Assembly: GCA_030825115.1 (NCBI GenBank)
Contig: JAPJQL010000007.1
Location: forward strand, 1 to 64,000
DNA: 64,000 nt
Source of the DNA: Lachnospiraceae bacterium
GTDB taxonomy: Bacteria; Bacillota; Clostridia; Lachnospirales; Lachnospiraceae
Reading direction: 5' to 3'
Shown piece after piece: positions 52,133-60,791 of the stretch. The position numbers and the translations under genes were made by a program. The notes beneath the pieces are model-generated. The model worked only from the letters and a program-made list of their open reading frames with translations. It searched no databases and had not been told where the DNA came from. Position 1 is the first letter of the stretch, and each line of letters opens with the position of its first letter.

Positions 52133-52647
52133 GTATGTCCTTTCTCCGGTGTAAGGATATCGCCGATCCGTGCGACCAGCTCTGTTACGCTGTGTGTCCG
52201 GCTGCGGCTGCAGACATGGGCGGGGTTGTCGCAGAGCAGGCATTTTCTGGCATCAAGCCCCAATTCCTCTCGGGATACTTTGCTGCCGTCCTGACGGAGG
52301 ACATCAATGTCATATAGCCGGCCCAGTTCATCCTGGTCTTCGATTGCGATCATTTGTTCTTTTATGAATTCCGGCGAGGCATCTACACAGTAAAACGCCT
52401 CATATCCGGTTTTTTCTTTCAGTGTTTCCAGATGGCAGATTGGTACCAGACTTTTTTTCAGACTTTCTTCAATCCGCCTGCATCCCATAGCGTAGGCTGC
52501 CGGAACTCCGGGGAGCACCTTGACGGGACCCGGGATATTTAAGGTCAGGCAGATCAATGTTTTTTTGTATTTTTGCAGTAAATGCTGCTGAAGCTGGCAG
52601 CGGAGTTCTCTTGCGTTAAGCATTTCCAGTAAACTCACATCATTCAT
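52129..52647 (-). CDS. citX: Citrate lyase holo-acyl-carrier-protein synthase CitX
   Basis: A 172-residue CitX-type apo-citrate-lyase phosphoribosyl-dephospho-CoA transferase. Family features are LICLTLNIPGPVK, the RLYDIDVL motif, REELGLDARKCLLCDNPAHVC and the terminal RSRTHSVTELV. It attaches the prosthetic group to the citrate lyase ACP. ATG at 52647 has CCGGAGG upstream on the minus strand. It forms a tight operon with citG. Confidence 0.93.
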   Translation of the reverse strand: MNDVSLLEMLNARELRCQLQQHLLQKYKKTLICLTLNIPGPVKVLPGVPAAYAMGCRRIEESLKKSLVPICHLETLKEKTGYEAFYCVDASPEFIKEQMIAIEDQDELGRLYDIDVLRQDGSKVSREELGLDARKCLLCDNPAHVCSRSRTHSVTELVARIGDILTPEKGHT

Positions 52648-53007
52648 AAGTTGCCTCCGGTGATTTCCAAATTCCAATAAAACTTCTATTATTTTATGAA
52701 TGGGTAAAGTTGATTATCACGATCAATTGGCAGTAAATCGGATTTAGGGGTACCCGCCCGATAAGATAATGAAGTTTTATTGTGAATTTAGAATACAAGT
52801 AAGTACATTACCCTGTCATTATAGTGTAAAATGTCAAAAAGTTCAAATACTTAATCGATTATGCCCTATATAAAGCGCCCCTTATCACTTTAATACATTA
52901 ATATCCCACAAATTTAAAGCAATAAAATTGACGGCGGAAAAAATTTGTAGTATGATACCTATTAGTCTGGAAGCAGATGAAATTTTTGCAAAGGGAGAGA
53001 GACAATT
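52648..53007. promoter_or_regulatory. Divergent intergenic region citX / ABC importer
   Basis: About 360 bases without a credible gene. It holds a 12-bp inverted repeat CAATAAAACTTC (52675-52686) / GAAGTTTTATTG (52771-52782), a dyad TTGAT-N7-ATCAA (52710-52726) near the citX side, and the promoter of the plus-strand importer (52928-52956). The repeats could be operator sites for either operon. Confidence 0.5.
52928..52956 (+). promoter_or_regulatory. Promoter of the TrpX-like binding protein gene
   Basis: TTGACG (52928-52933), 17 bases, TATGAT (52951-52956): a near-consensus vegetative promoter 51 bases before ATG 53008. Confidence 0.8.
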
Positions 53008-54042
53008 ATGAAGAGAAAAGTATTAGCAGTTATGCTTGCAGGTACGATGGCGCTGACCATGGCAGCCTGTGGTTCTAAGCCGGCGGCAACGGATACCACG
53101 GCAGCGGGCGCGGCAGAGGCAAAAACATCTGCAGCGGCAGAGACAAAATCGTCTGAGGATGCAGAGGCAGCATCCGGTGAGACTTACAAGATCGGTGTCC
53201 TGCAGCTTGTGCAGCACGCAGCCCTGGATGCGGCGAATGAGGGGTTCTTTGCAGCGCTGGATAATGCAGGCGTAAAATACGAAGCGGACCAGCAGAATGC
53301 GTCGGGGGAGCAGTCCAACTGCCAGACCATCGCTGAGAAGCTGGCAAATGACGGGGATGATCTGATTCTGGCGATCGCAACTCCGGCAGCACAGGCGGTG
53401 GCAGGCGTTACCAGCGAGATTCCGGTGATCCTGACGGCAGTGACAGACCCGGCAGAGTCCGGTCTGGTGGAAGATAACAATGTGCCAGGCGGCAACGTGA
53501 CCGGCACTTCTGACCTGACGCCGGTAAACGAGCAGATCGATCTGCTGCAGAAACTGGTTCCGGACGCAAAGACTGTAGGCATCCTGTTCTGCTCCGCAGA
53601 GTCCAACTCCGAGATTCAGGCGCAGATGGCGAGAGAGGCGCTGGATGCGGCAGGCATTGCCCATGAGGACTATACCGTCTCCAGTTCCAATGAGATCCAG
53701 ACGGTTGTGGAATCTATGATTGGAAAGGTTGACGCAATCTATGCACCGACTGACAATATGATCGCAGCAGGCATGGCGACCGTAGCGATGGTGGCAAATG
53801 ACAACGGCATCCCGACCATCTGCGGCGAGGCAGGCATGGTTGAGGCAGGTGGTCTTGCGACCTACGGCATCGATTATTACCAGTTAGGCTACATGGCAGG
53901 AGAGCAGGCGATTGATATTCTTGTAAACGGCAAGACGGCTGCCGAGACTCCGATCGGCTATCTGCCGGCTGAGCGCTGTGAGCTGACTATCAACGAGGAG
54001 ACAGCGCAGACGCTTGGCATTGATACATCCGTTGTGAGATGA
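53008..54042 (+). CDS. ABC transporter substrate-binding lipoprotein (PF04392, TrpX-like)
   Basis: A 344-residue lipoprotein with lipobox MAAC (C21) and an Ala/Thr/Glu-rich linker (about 25-52). The ABC_sub_bind fold shows YKIGVLQLVQHAALDAANEGF, LILAIATPAAQAV, VTDPAESGLVEDNNVPGGNVTG (in part) and DAIYAPTDNMIAAGM. Many members belong to predicted tryptophan or amino-acid importers. No T-box leader is seen, so substrate stays open. ATG 53008 follows AAGGGAGAG. It is separated from the permease gene by two hairpins. Confidence 0.9.
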   Translation: MKRKVLAVMLAGTMALTMAACGSKPAATDTTAAGAAEAKTSAAAETKSSEDAEAASGETYKIGVLQLVQHAALDAANEGFFAALDNAGVKYEADQQNASGEQSNCQTIAEKLANDGDDLILAIATPAAQAVAGVTSEIPVILTAVTDPAESGLVEDNNVPGGNVTGTSDLTPVNEQIDLLQKLVPDAKTVGILFCSAESNSEIQAQMAREALDAAGIAHEDYTVSSSNEIQTVVESMIGKVDAIYAPTDNMIAAGMATVAMVANDNGIPTICGEAGMVEAGGLATYGIDYYQLGYMAGEQAIDILVNGKTAAETPIGYLPAERCELTINEETAQTLGIDTSVVR

Positions 54043-54073
54043 TCCGGCACAGATGCAGAACATAAAAAATCAG

Positions 54074-54114
54074 GAAAACAGGTGGATGCCCCTGCGGGCA
54101 TTCATCTGGTTTTC
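54074..54114 (+). terminator. Strong hairpin after the TrpX-like gene
   Basis: An 18-19-pair stem with a few G-T pairs and mismatches (54074-54091 with 54096-54114), four-base loop, ending GGTTTTCTT. Probably a partial terminator that gives more binding protein than permease. Confidence 0.75.
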
Positions 54115-54168
54115 TTATGATATCTGGCAGGCTGGAAAATCCGGCGCAGGCAATCAAAATGGATAGAT

Positions 54169-54234
54169 GCTTTACATAAGCAATCCTGGGGGGTCTGGCA
54201 GAAGATAGAACGGATTATTTATGTAAGGCTTTTA
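54169..54234 (+). promoter_or_regulatory. Second long hairpin upstream of the permease gene
   Basis: 54169-54186 pairs with 54212-54229 at 17 of 18 positions (two G-T pairs) around a 25-base loop, followed by TTTTAT. It lies 48 bases before the permease start. Attenuator, processing site or terminator are all possible. Confidence 0.5.
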
Positions 54235-54276
54235 TATGGCCAAATTTGAGGAAAGTATATTTGGAGGTAATTGGTT

Positions 54277-55194
54277 ATGATCGGTGTTTTTTTAGCGTTG
54301 CAGGGAGCTGCGGCGCAAGGTGTTCTCTGGGGAATCATGGTATTGGGGGTCTACATTACATACCGGCTGCTGGATATTGCAGATCTGACAGTGGACGGCA
54401 GTTTTGCTTTGGGCGGCTGCGTCTGTGCGGTGATGGTCCTCAATAAAAATATGAATCCGGCGCTTGCGCTTCTGATGGCTACTCTTGCAGGGGCGGCGGC
54501 GGGAGCTGTAACGGGAGCGCTCCATACGATATTTGAGATTCCTGCAATCCTTGCGGGAATCCTGACCCAGATCAGCCTCTGGTCCATCAATCTGAGGATC
54601 ATGGGTGGAAAGAGTAACCTGCCGCTTCTAAAGACAGAGACTCTGATCAGTAAGCTGGTGGCTGCGACAGGCCTGACCCAGTCCCAGTCTTCCCTGATCG
54701 TTGGTATCCTTGTGGCAGTCCTGATGATCTGCCTGCTTTACTGGTTCTTCGGGACGGAGCTTGGGAGCGCGCTCCGCGCAACCGGCAACAACGAGGACAT
54801 GATACGGGCCCTTGGGGTCAACACCAAGATGACCAAGATGCTTGCGCTGATGCTGAGCAACGCTTTAGTCGGCCTGTCAGGAGCTTTAGTATGCCAGAGC
54901 CAGAAGTATGCAGATATCGGCATGGGGACCGGCGCCATCGTCATCGGTCTTGCGGCGATTGTAATCGGGGAGGTCCTGCTTGGCCGTCTCCGTTCCTTTG
55001 CAAGCAAGCTGACCTCTGCGGTGGCAGGCTCCGTGGTGTATTTCATGATTCGCGCCGGCGTGCTCCGGCTGGGTATGAGCGCAAACGACATGAAGCTTTT
55101 GTCGGCCATCATCGTGGCGCTGGCGCTGTGTGTCCCGGTTGTGATCACCAAATACAGACAGAGCAAAGAATATTCAGAAGGAGGGGAAGCGTGA
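54277..55194 (+). CDS. ABC transporter permease (TrpY-like)
   Basis: A 305-residue permease of the branched-chain/TrpY type with about eight membrane segments. LLDIADLTVDGSFALGGCV is the conserved loop near the N-terminus; LRATGNNEDMIRALGVNTKMTK is the cytoplasmic ATPase-contact loop (quoted in part LRATGNNEDMIRALG). ATG 54277 has GGAGGT eight bases upstream; TTG 54271 is too close to it. The ATPase gene follows immediately. Confidence 0.9.
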   Translation: MIGVFLALQGAAAQGVLWGIMVLGVYITYRLLDIADLTVDGSFALGGCVCAVMVLNKNMNPALALLMATLAGAAAGAVTGALHTIFEIPAILAGILTQISLWSINLRIMGGKSNLPLLKTETLISKLVAATGLTQSQSSLIVGILVAVLMICLLYWFFGTELGSALRATGNNEDMIRALGVNTKMTKMLALMLSNALVGLSGALVCQSQKYADIGMGTGAIVIGLAAIVIGEVLLGRLRSFASKLTSAVAGSVVYFMIRAGVLRLGMSANDMKLLSAIIVALALCVPVVITKYRQSKEYSEGGEA

Positions 55195-55195
55195 T

Positions 55196-55993
55196 ATGCT
55201 GACGATCACCAATGTAAGAAAGACATTTAATAAAGGAACTATCAATGAGAAAAAGGCATTAAACGGCATCAATCTCCATCTGAATGAAGGCGATTTCTGT
55301 ACGGTGATCGGAGGAAACGGCGCAGGAAAATCTACAATGTTAAATATGATCGCCGGCGTCTACCCGATTGACTCCGGAAAGATCACGATTGGAGGCGTCA
55401 ATATCTCAAGGACACCAGAACACAGACGTGCAAAATATATCGGCCGGGTATTCCAGGACCCGATGCGCGGGACCGCAGCCGGGATGGAGATCCAGGAGAA
55501 CCTGGCTTTGGCGCTCCGCAGGGGTAAAAGCCGCGGATTGGGCTGGGGCATCAAAAATAATGAGAAGGAATTTTACCGGGATTCCCTGGCAAAACTGGGC
55601 CTGGGTCTGCAGACCAGGATGTCCAGCAAAGTCGGTCTGCTCTCCGGCGGACAGCGCCAGGCCCTCACCCTTCTGATGGCGACACTGGAGCGGCCAAAGC
55701 TTCTTTTGCTGGATGAACATACGGCAGCGCTGGATCCGAAGACGGCAAAAAAAGTACTGGAACTGACCGAAGAGATTGTCAGCGAACAGAACCTGACGGC
55801 GCTGATGGTCACTCACAATATGAAAGATGCGATCCAGATGGGAAACCGCCTGATCATGATGCATGACGGACGGATCATCTATGACATCTCAGGAGAAGAA
55901 AAGAAAAAACTCCAGGTAGAAGACCTGCTTAGAAAGTTTGAAGAGGCCAGCGGAGAAGAGTTTGCGAATGACAGGATGATGCTGGCGAAGTGA
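55196..55993 (+). CDS. ABC transporter ATP-binding protein (TrpZ-like)
   Basis: A 265-residue ATPase. Walker A GGNGAGKST, signature LLSGGQRQALTLLMA, Walker B LLLLDEHTAALD (His in place of the usual Pro after DE, as in this subfamily), H-loop MVTHNMKDA. ATG 55196 follows AAGGAGGGG; it starts one base after the permease stop. Completes the importer. Confidence 0.92.
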   Translation: MLTITNVRKTFNKGTINEKKALNGINLHLNEGDFCTVIGGNGAGKSTMLNMIAGVYPIDSGKITIGGVNISRTPEHRRAKYIGRVFQDPMRGTAAGMEIQENLALALRRGKSRGLGWGIKNNEKEFYRDSLAKLGLGLQTRMSSKVGLLSGGQRQALTLLMATLERPKLLLLDEHTAALDPKTAKKVLELTEEIVSEQNLTALMVTHNMKDAIQMGNRLIMMHDGRIIYDISGEEKKKLQVEDLLRKFEEASGEEFANDRMMLAK

Positions 55994-56090
55994 CAAACAA
56001 CGATTTCCCATTTCCATCTGTCTTTTTTTTGTCAGATATGGTACAATAAAACCATGAAAACAGACATGATTCCATGAGGAGGTTATTGTT

Positions 56091-56735
56091 ATGGATAAAA
56101 GTAAATTGGTGATTACGATTGAGCGTCAGTACGGCAGCGGCGGGCGTATCGTGGGGCAGAAGCTGGCAAAGGATCTGGGGATTCCTTTTTACGATGATGA
56201 GATTCTCAGCATGACGGCAGAGCGCAGCGCAGTAGGGGAGCAGTATTTCCGGCTGGCGGATGAGCGGGCGGGAAACAACCTTTTGCACCGGATCGTTGGC
56301 GGGATGAGGCACAATCCACTGGGCGCGCCGAAGACGGAAGGGGACGTAACTTCCCCGGAAAACCTGTTTAAATTCCAGTCGGAGGTCATCCGGGAACTTG
56401 CGGAGCAGGAGTCCTGCATCATCGTGGGGCGGTGTGCTGATTTTGTGCTGGAGGCATCCGGGAAAGAGGATCTGATCCGCGTATTTGTATATGCCGATGC
56501 TCCGACCTGCATCCGTCGGACGATGGAGGTAGACGGAATCCTGGATACCCAGGAAGCCATCAGCAAGCTGAACAAGATTACAAAGCAGAGGCGGGATTAC
56601 CACAAGTATTTTACCGGCAAGGAGTGGGAGGATATGACCAACTACGACCTGCCGATCAATGCCAGCAAGCTGGATCTGGAGCAGGTAGTGGAACTGATCA
56701 AGACTTACATCCGTATGGTGGGGTATGATATTTAA
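56091..56735 (+). CDS. Cytidylate-kinase-like family protein (PF13189)
   Basis: A 214-residue P-loop protein. The nucleotide-binding start is VITIERQYGSGGRIVGQKLA (in part RQYGSGGRIVG), followed by YDDEILSMTA, then IIVGRCADFVL and the CIRRTMEVDG region. Such proteins resemble cytidylate kinase but are usually encoded in addition to Cmk; a true substrate is not assigned. ATG 56091 follows GAGGAGG. Monocistronic, with its own terminator. Confidence 0.9.
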   Translation: MDKSKLVITIERQYGSGGRIVGQKLAKDLGIPFYDDEILSMTAERSAVGEQYFRLADERAGNNLLHRIVGGMRHNPLGAPKTEGDVTSPENLFKFQSEVIRELAEQESCIIVGRCADFVLEASGKEDLIRVFVYADAPTCIRRTMEVDGILDTQEAISKLNKITKQRRDYHKYFTGKEWEDMTNYDLPINASKLDLEQVVELIKTYIRMVGYDI

Positions 56736-56749
56736 AGAACATTGAAGTT

Positions 56750-56789
56750 AAAATGGCGTGACCGGGAAATGACCGGTCATGCCATTTTT
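56750..56789 (+). terminator. Terminator after the cytidylate-kinase-like gene
   Basis: AAAATGGCGTGACCGG (56750-56765) pairs with CCGGTCATGCCATTTT (56773-56788; one G-T pair), seven-base loop, T-run at the end. Confidence 0.88.
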
Positions 56790-56879
56790 CATACGCCTGT
56801 GCCGTGGCACTTGTCGCAGATTTTGCGTTTTTCATTACTGTTTTCTCTGATTTGTCAGCCTTGTGTCAGGGTGAAGGTG

Positions 56880-56885
56880 TATAAT
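56880..56885 (+). promoter_or_regulatory. -10 box upstream of histidine kinase gene
   Basis: TATAAT at 56880-56885, 24 bases before the kinase start. No convincing -35 at the normal distance (TTGTCA lies 22 bases upstream). Confidence 0.4.
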
Positions 56886-56908
56886 ACTATTATCATGGGG
56901 GTAAAGGA

Positions 56909-58210
56909 GTGGTGTTTACGGGTACGGTTGGTCATGTAAATATTTCTCTTGAAATTTGGGGTGCCATTCTTTCTTTGGTATTCCTGTCCAGCCTTTATAT
57001 AGGCAGAAATGTGAAGGACAAAACGGACCGGCTGTTTATCGGCATCCTTTTGTGCAACGCAATGCTGCTTGGCAGTGATGCGGCCGCCTGGCTTTTGAAA
57101 GGCCATGCATCACTGGTTAGCTACTGTGGGGTGCGTGCAGCCAATTTTTTTGTATATACGCTCGGATATCTTCTGATGGCCCTGTTTACAGAGTATCTGG
57201 CTGCTTATCTCTCAAAAAGGGCACAGGTATCCCGCCGTGCCCCACGCTTTGTGTGGGGGATCTGTGCAGTCGGCGTTGGTCTTACCGTATTGTCCCAGTG
57301 GAATCACATGTATTATGGATTTGCGGAACCGAATATCTATTGCAGGGGGGACTGGTTCTGGCTCTCGCAAGTCTGGGGGCTTATGGGAATAGTGGCAGAT
57401 GCCTGTCTGCTTTTGGCATACAGGCAGGAGCTTGAAAAACAGGAGCTGTGGATTTTGTTATCCTATATTATCCTGCCTCTCCTTGCTATGATCGTGCAGA
57501 TCTTTATTTATGGCATCGCCTGGTTACATCTGGCTACTACGGTTTCCATTATCTTTGTGTATGAGACTCTGCAGCTTTATCAGGGGCAGATCCAGAGACA
57601 GAGGGAGTTGGAACTGGAGCGGTCCAATACAGCGATCATCTTAAGCCAGGTGAAGCCGCATTTTCTCTATAATGTTCTGTCAGGCATCAGGCAGCTTTGT
57701 GACAGCGATCCGCAGAAAGCATCGGAGGCTTTGGACCACTTTGCTTTTTATCTGCGGAGAAACATGGATACGCTTACCAGAGATCACCTCATAACATTTG
57801 AAGAAGAGATGTGCCATGTGAACGATTATCTGTATCTGGAAAAAATGCGGTTTGGCTCAAAGCTTACGGTTACGCTGGATTTAAAATACACAGGCTTTAT
57901 GCTGCCTGCGATGACGGTTCAGCCAATCGTGGAAAACGCGGTGCGTTGGGGCATCACGAAAAAGAAAGGCAATGGATCGCTGCTGATCAGGAGCGAAAGT
58001 TCAGAGGGGAATGCCGTGATTTCGGTCATAGATGACGGAGCAGGCTTTGACCCGCTTGAAGTCAGGGATGATGGAAAGTCCCATGTCGGAATTGAGAATG
58101 TGCGCCGGAGGCTTAAGACACAGTGCGGCGGAACGCTTGCAATCCAAAGTGCAAAAGGCGGCGGAACGACTGTGACGATTTTTTTACCGCAGAAAGGAAG
58201 ACGTAAATGA
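56909..58210 (+). CDS. Multi-pass sensor histidine kinase (LytS/YesM-like catalytic part)
   Basis: A 433-residue kinase with seven or so N-terminal membrane segments (about 10-225), a short coiled coil (LQLYQGQIQRQRELELERSN in part), then the His_kinase domain with H251 in VKPHFLYNVLS. The ATPase domain follows (PIVENAVRWG, DDGAGFDP, GIENVRRRL). The start is a GTG at 56909 or 56912, and AAAGGAG overlaps the first of these, so translation initiation is unusual and the exact start is uncertain. The stop overlaps the regulator start (ATGA 58207-58210). Confidence 0.88.
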   Translation: MVFTGTVGHVNISLEIWGAILSLVFLSSLYIGRNVKDKTDRLFIGILLCNAMLLGSDAAAWLLKGHASLVSYCGVRAANFFVYTLGYLLMALFTEYLAAYLSKRAQVSRRAPRFVWGICAVGVGLTVLSQWNHMYYGFAEPNIYCRGDWFWLSQVWGLMGIVADACLLLAYRQELEKQELWILLSYIILPLLAMIVQIFIYGIAWLHLATTVSIIFVYETLQLYQGQIQRQRELELERSNTAIILSQVKPHFLYNVLSGIRQLCDSDPQKASEALDHFAFYLRRNMDTLTRDHLITFEEEMCHVNDYLYLEKMRFGSKLTVTLDLKYTGFMLPAMTVQPIVENAVRWGITKKKGNGSLLIRSESSEGNAVISVIDDGAGFDPLEVRDDGKSHVGIENVRRRLKTQCGGTLAIQSAKGGGTTVTIFLPQKGRRK

Positions 58211-59028
58211 ACATAATCGTAGCGGACGATGAGAGGTTATCCGTGGAGAACCTGATGTCCCTTTTGCACAGGCTGAAACCGGATGCGCGGATCACGGGCT
58301 TTACCGAAGCGGATGACGTACTGGAATATATGGAGAGCAATCCGGTTGATATTGCATTTTTAGATATTGAAATGGGGGCGTATAGCGGGATCGAGCTGGC
58401 AAAACGGTGCACCGCGATTGCCCCATACTTAAACATCATATTTGTGACAGGATATTCGGAATATACGCTTGACGCGTTTCGGCTCCATGCCAGCGGCTAT
58501 CTCTTAAAGCCCGTGCGGATCGAGGAACTGCAGGCAGAGCTCGATCATTTGCGGCACGATATTCCACGGCGCCAGGTCCGGGTGCAGACGTTTGGTTTTT
58601 TTGAGGTGTTTGTGGACTCTGTTCCGCTCAAATTCACCAGGACAAAATGTAAGGAGTGCCTGGCTTATCTGGTCGACCGGCGCGGCGCCCGCGTCACCTA
58701 TGCTGATCTTGCAGTCATTTTATGGGAAGCCCATACGTATGATTCGTCAGTCCAGACCAATACCCAGAAAGTGGTCTCCGACCTGATCAAGACGTTGAGA
58801 GAAGCAGATCTGGAGGAGCTTGTGATCAAAAGCAGACATGATATCGCGATCAATATGGCGCTTGTGGACTGTGATTATTATGCGGTTCTTGATGGAGATA
58901 CGGCACAGCTTGACACTTTTATGGGAGAATACATGTCAAAGTACAGCTGGGCAGAATTTACGGTAGGAGAGCTTGTCAAACTGAAAGAAAAGTCAGAGAG
59001 TGATAATAGCAGCCGGAGAGAGGTCTAA
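58207..59028 (+). CDS. Response regulator with SARP-like winged-helix output
   Basis: A 273-residue regulator. Receiver domain (about 1-118) with D7/D8, phospho-acceptor D53 in FLDIEMG and K101 in LLKPVR. The output begins VRVQTFGFFEVFVDSVPLKF and continues with KCKECLAYLVDRRGARVTYADLAVILWE, a SARP/Trans_reg_C-type winged helix (quoted in part), and a short helical tail. This output differs from the LytTR domain usually found with such kinases. Translationally coupled to the kinase, and one base before the GGDEF gene. Confidence 0.88.
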   Translation: MNIIVADDERLSVENLMSLLHRLKPDARITGFTEADDVLEYMESNPVDIAFLDIEMGAYSGIELAKRCTAIAPYLNIIFVTGYSEYTLDAFRLHASGYLLKPVRIEELQAELDHLRHDIPRRQVRVQTFGFFEVFVDSVPLKFTRTKCKECLAYLVDRRGARVTYADLAVILWEAHTYDSSVQTNTQKVVSDLIKTLREADLEELVIKSRHDIAINMALVDCDYYAVLDGDTAQLDTFMGEYMSKYSWAEFTVGELVKLKEKSESDNSSRREV

Positions 59029-59029
59029 T

Positions 59030-60739
59030 ATGAAATCAATACAGACAAAGTTTATCGCATTGATCTTAAGCTGTGTTTTTGTCTGTTCTGCCGTGATCGG
59101 CGGAGCCGGCATCCTCAGCGCAAAACGGGTGGTGGATGAGGATTCTGCCCGGTTAATGAATTACCGGTGCAGTGAATTGGCCTGTGAGGTGGATGCCACG
59201 CTGTCACGGATCGAGCAGTCGGTCAAAACCCTGGCTGTCTATACGGATGAGAATCTGGAGAGCCTGGACCGCCTGAAACATGATGACGCCTATCTAAAAG
59301 AATTTACGGAAAAAATAGAATCAGTCGCTGTCAATGCGGCAAACAACACGGAAGGGACGGTGGCGGTGTATGTCCGGTTTAACCCGGAATTCACTCCGCC
59401 GGAATCTGGCCTTTTCTGGAGTAAAACAAACCTGAGCGGAACATTTCAGAAGATGGTTCCCACCGATTTTTCCAGATACAGCCCCACCGACCTCGAGCAT
59501 GTGGGCTGGTATTATATCCCTGTTAAAAACGGAAGGGCCATTTGGATGAGCCCTTATACCAATGAAAACATCAATGTGCAGATGATCTCCTACGTTATTC
59601 CTATCTATAAGAGCAATGAAACCGTGGGCGTTGTGGGGATGGATATTGATTTTAACGTCATAAAGGACATGATAAAAAATGTCCGGCTCTACGAGAGCGG
59701 GTATGCCTTTTTAACCGATGAAAAAGGAAATGTCATGCATCATAAGGTCTACCCGTTTGGGATCGCAATGGGGAATGTGGATAAGAGCCTGAATTCGGTG
59801 GTGGCGGAACTGGAGAATGGTACGAGCGGGAGCAGCCTGTTTTCCTATGTCGATGAAAATGTGAAGAAAAAGATGGCGTTTCGTACACTGCGCAACGGGA
59901 TGCGGCTGGCCGTGACGGCTCCGCTTTCGGAAATTGATAAAAATAAAAATGTGCTGTTGTTTCAGATCGTGGTATCATTGCTGGTCATTGCCCCGCTTTC
60001 CGTATTGGTGACTGTGCTGATGACGAGACGGATCATACGCCCTCTAAAAGAACTGAACGAGGCGGCAAAACAGATTGCAAATGGAGATTTGAGCATATCT
60101 TTGACCCGTCAGACCAAGGATGAAGTGGGCACGTTGGCGGAGAGTTTTCAGCAGACAGTCGATCATCTGCAGACATATATCAATTATATCAACAGCCTGG
60201 CTTACCGGGATGGGCTGACCGGGGTGAAGAATAAAGCGGCTTATCAGGAGGCAGAACGCCGCCTGGAAGAAAAGATGCGGAGCGGGCATGCGGAATTTGC
60301 GGTTGTGGTGCTGGATATTGACAATTTGAAGTGGATCAACGACTATTATGGTCATGACTTTGGAGATATGTTTATTGTAGATGCCTGCCGGCTGATTTGC
60401 AAGAGCTTCCCCCACAGTCCTGTCTACCGGATTGGTGGAGATGAATTTGCAGTTATTTTAGAAGGCGTGGACTATGAAAAGTATGCACAGCTGCTGGAAC
60501 AATTCAACGCTGCAGTCGAAGAGTATAATCGAAGCGGACAAAAGGACATGCAATTGTCCATTGCAAGGGGAATCGCTGTTTATAACAGTGATACCGATCT
60601 GGTATTTTCCAATGTGTTCAAGCGGGCAGATGATGCGATGTATCAGAATAAGGCGGCGATGAAACGCATGCGTGCCGCGGCTAAGACGAAAGAAAATGAG
60701 ACGTCAGGGGAAGCAGACGGGCTGCCGGAAGAGGGATAA
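59030..60739 (+). CDS. Membrane diguanylate cyclase with Cache sensor
   Basis: A 569-residue protein: membrane segment about 7-27, Cache-type extracellular sensor (about 35-305, with VDATLSRIEQSVKTLAVY and VIPIYKSNETVGVVGMDI), second membrane segment (about 313-335), HAMP (about 336-390) and GGDEF domain (about 400-560). The signature RIGGDEF (G469-F473) is intact and DIDNLKWINDYYGHDFGD holds the metal site. No RxxD inhibition site precedes it. ATG 59030 follows GGAGAGAGG inside the end of the regulator gene, so it is the third gene of the kinase operon. Confidence 0.92.
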   Translation: MKSIQTKFIALILSCVFVCSAVIGGAGILSAKRVVDEDSARLMNYRCSELACEVDATLSRIEQSVKTLAVYTDENLESLDRLKHDDAYLKEFTEKIESVAVNAANNTEGTVAVYVRFNPEFTPPESGLFWSKTNLSGTFQKMVPTDFSRYSPTDLEHVGWYYIPVKNGRAIWMSPYTNENINVQMISYVIPIYKSNETVGVVGMDIDFNVIKDMIKNVRLYESGYAFLTDEKGNVMHHKVYPFGIAMGNVDKSLNSVVAELENGTSGSSLFSYVDENVKKKMAFRTLRNGMRLAVTAPLSEIDKNKNVLLFQIVVSLLVIAPLSVLVTVLMTRRIIRPLKELNEAAKQIANGDLSISLTRQTKDEVGTLAESFQQTVDHLQTYINYINSLAYRDGLTGVKNKAAYQEAERRLEEKMRSGHAEFAVVVLDIDNLKWINDYYGHDFGDMFIVDACRLICKSFPHSPVYRIGGDEFAVILEGVDYEKYAQLLEQFNAAVEEYNRSGQKDMQLSIARGIAVYNSDTDLVFSNVFKRADDAMYQNKAAMKRMRAAAKTKENETSGEADGLPEEG

Positions 60740-60744
60740 GAGAA

Positions 60745-60783
60745 GGGGGAAGGAACCGGGTTTTGTGGATCGGTTCCTTCCCC
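60745..60783. terminator. Convergent hairpin between GGDEF gene and lipoprotein gene
   Basis: GGGGAAGGAACCG (60746-60758) pairs with CGGTTCCTTCCCC (60771-60783). No strong T tract on the plus side; acts between two converging genes. Confidence 0.65.
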
Positions 60784-60791
60784 TGATCTGT

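Noticed and set aside
52800..53007. T-box leader expected for a TrpXYZ importer
   Set aside because: No GGGTGG-ACCGCG-type T-box sequence or terminator/antiterminator pair between promoter and start; the 5' leader is only about 45 bases.
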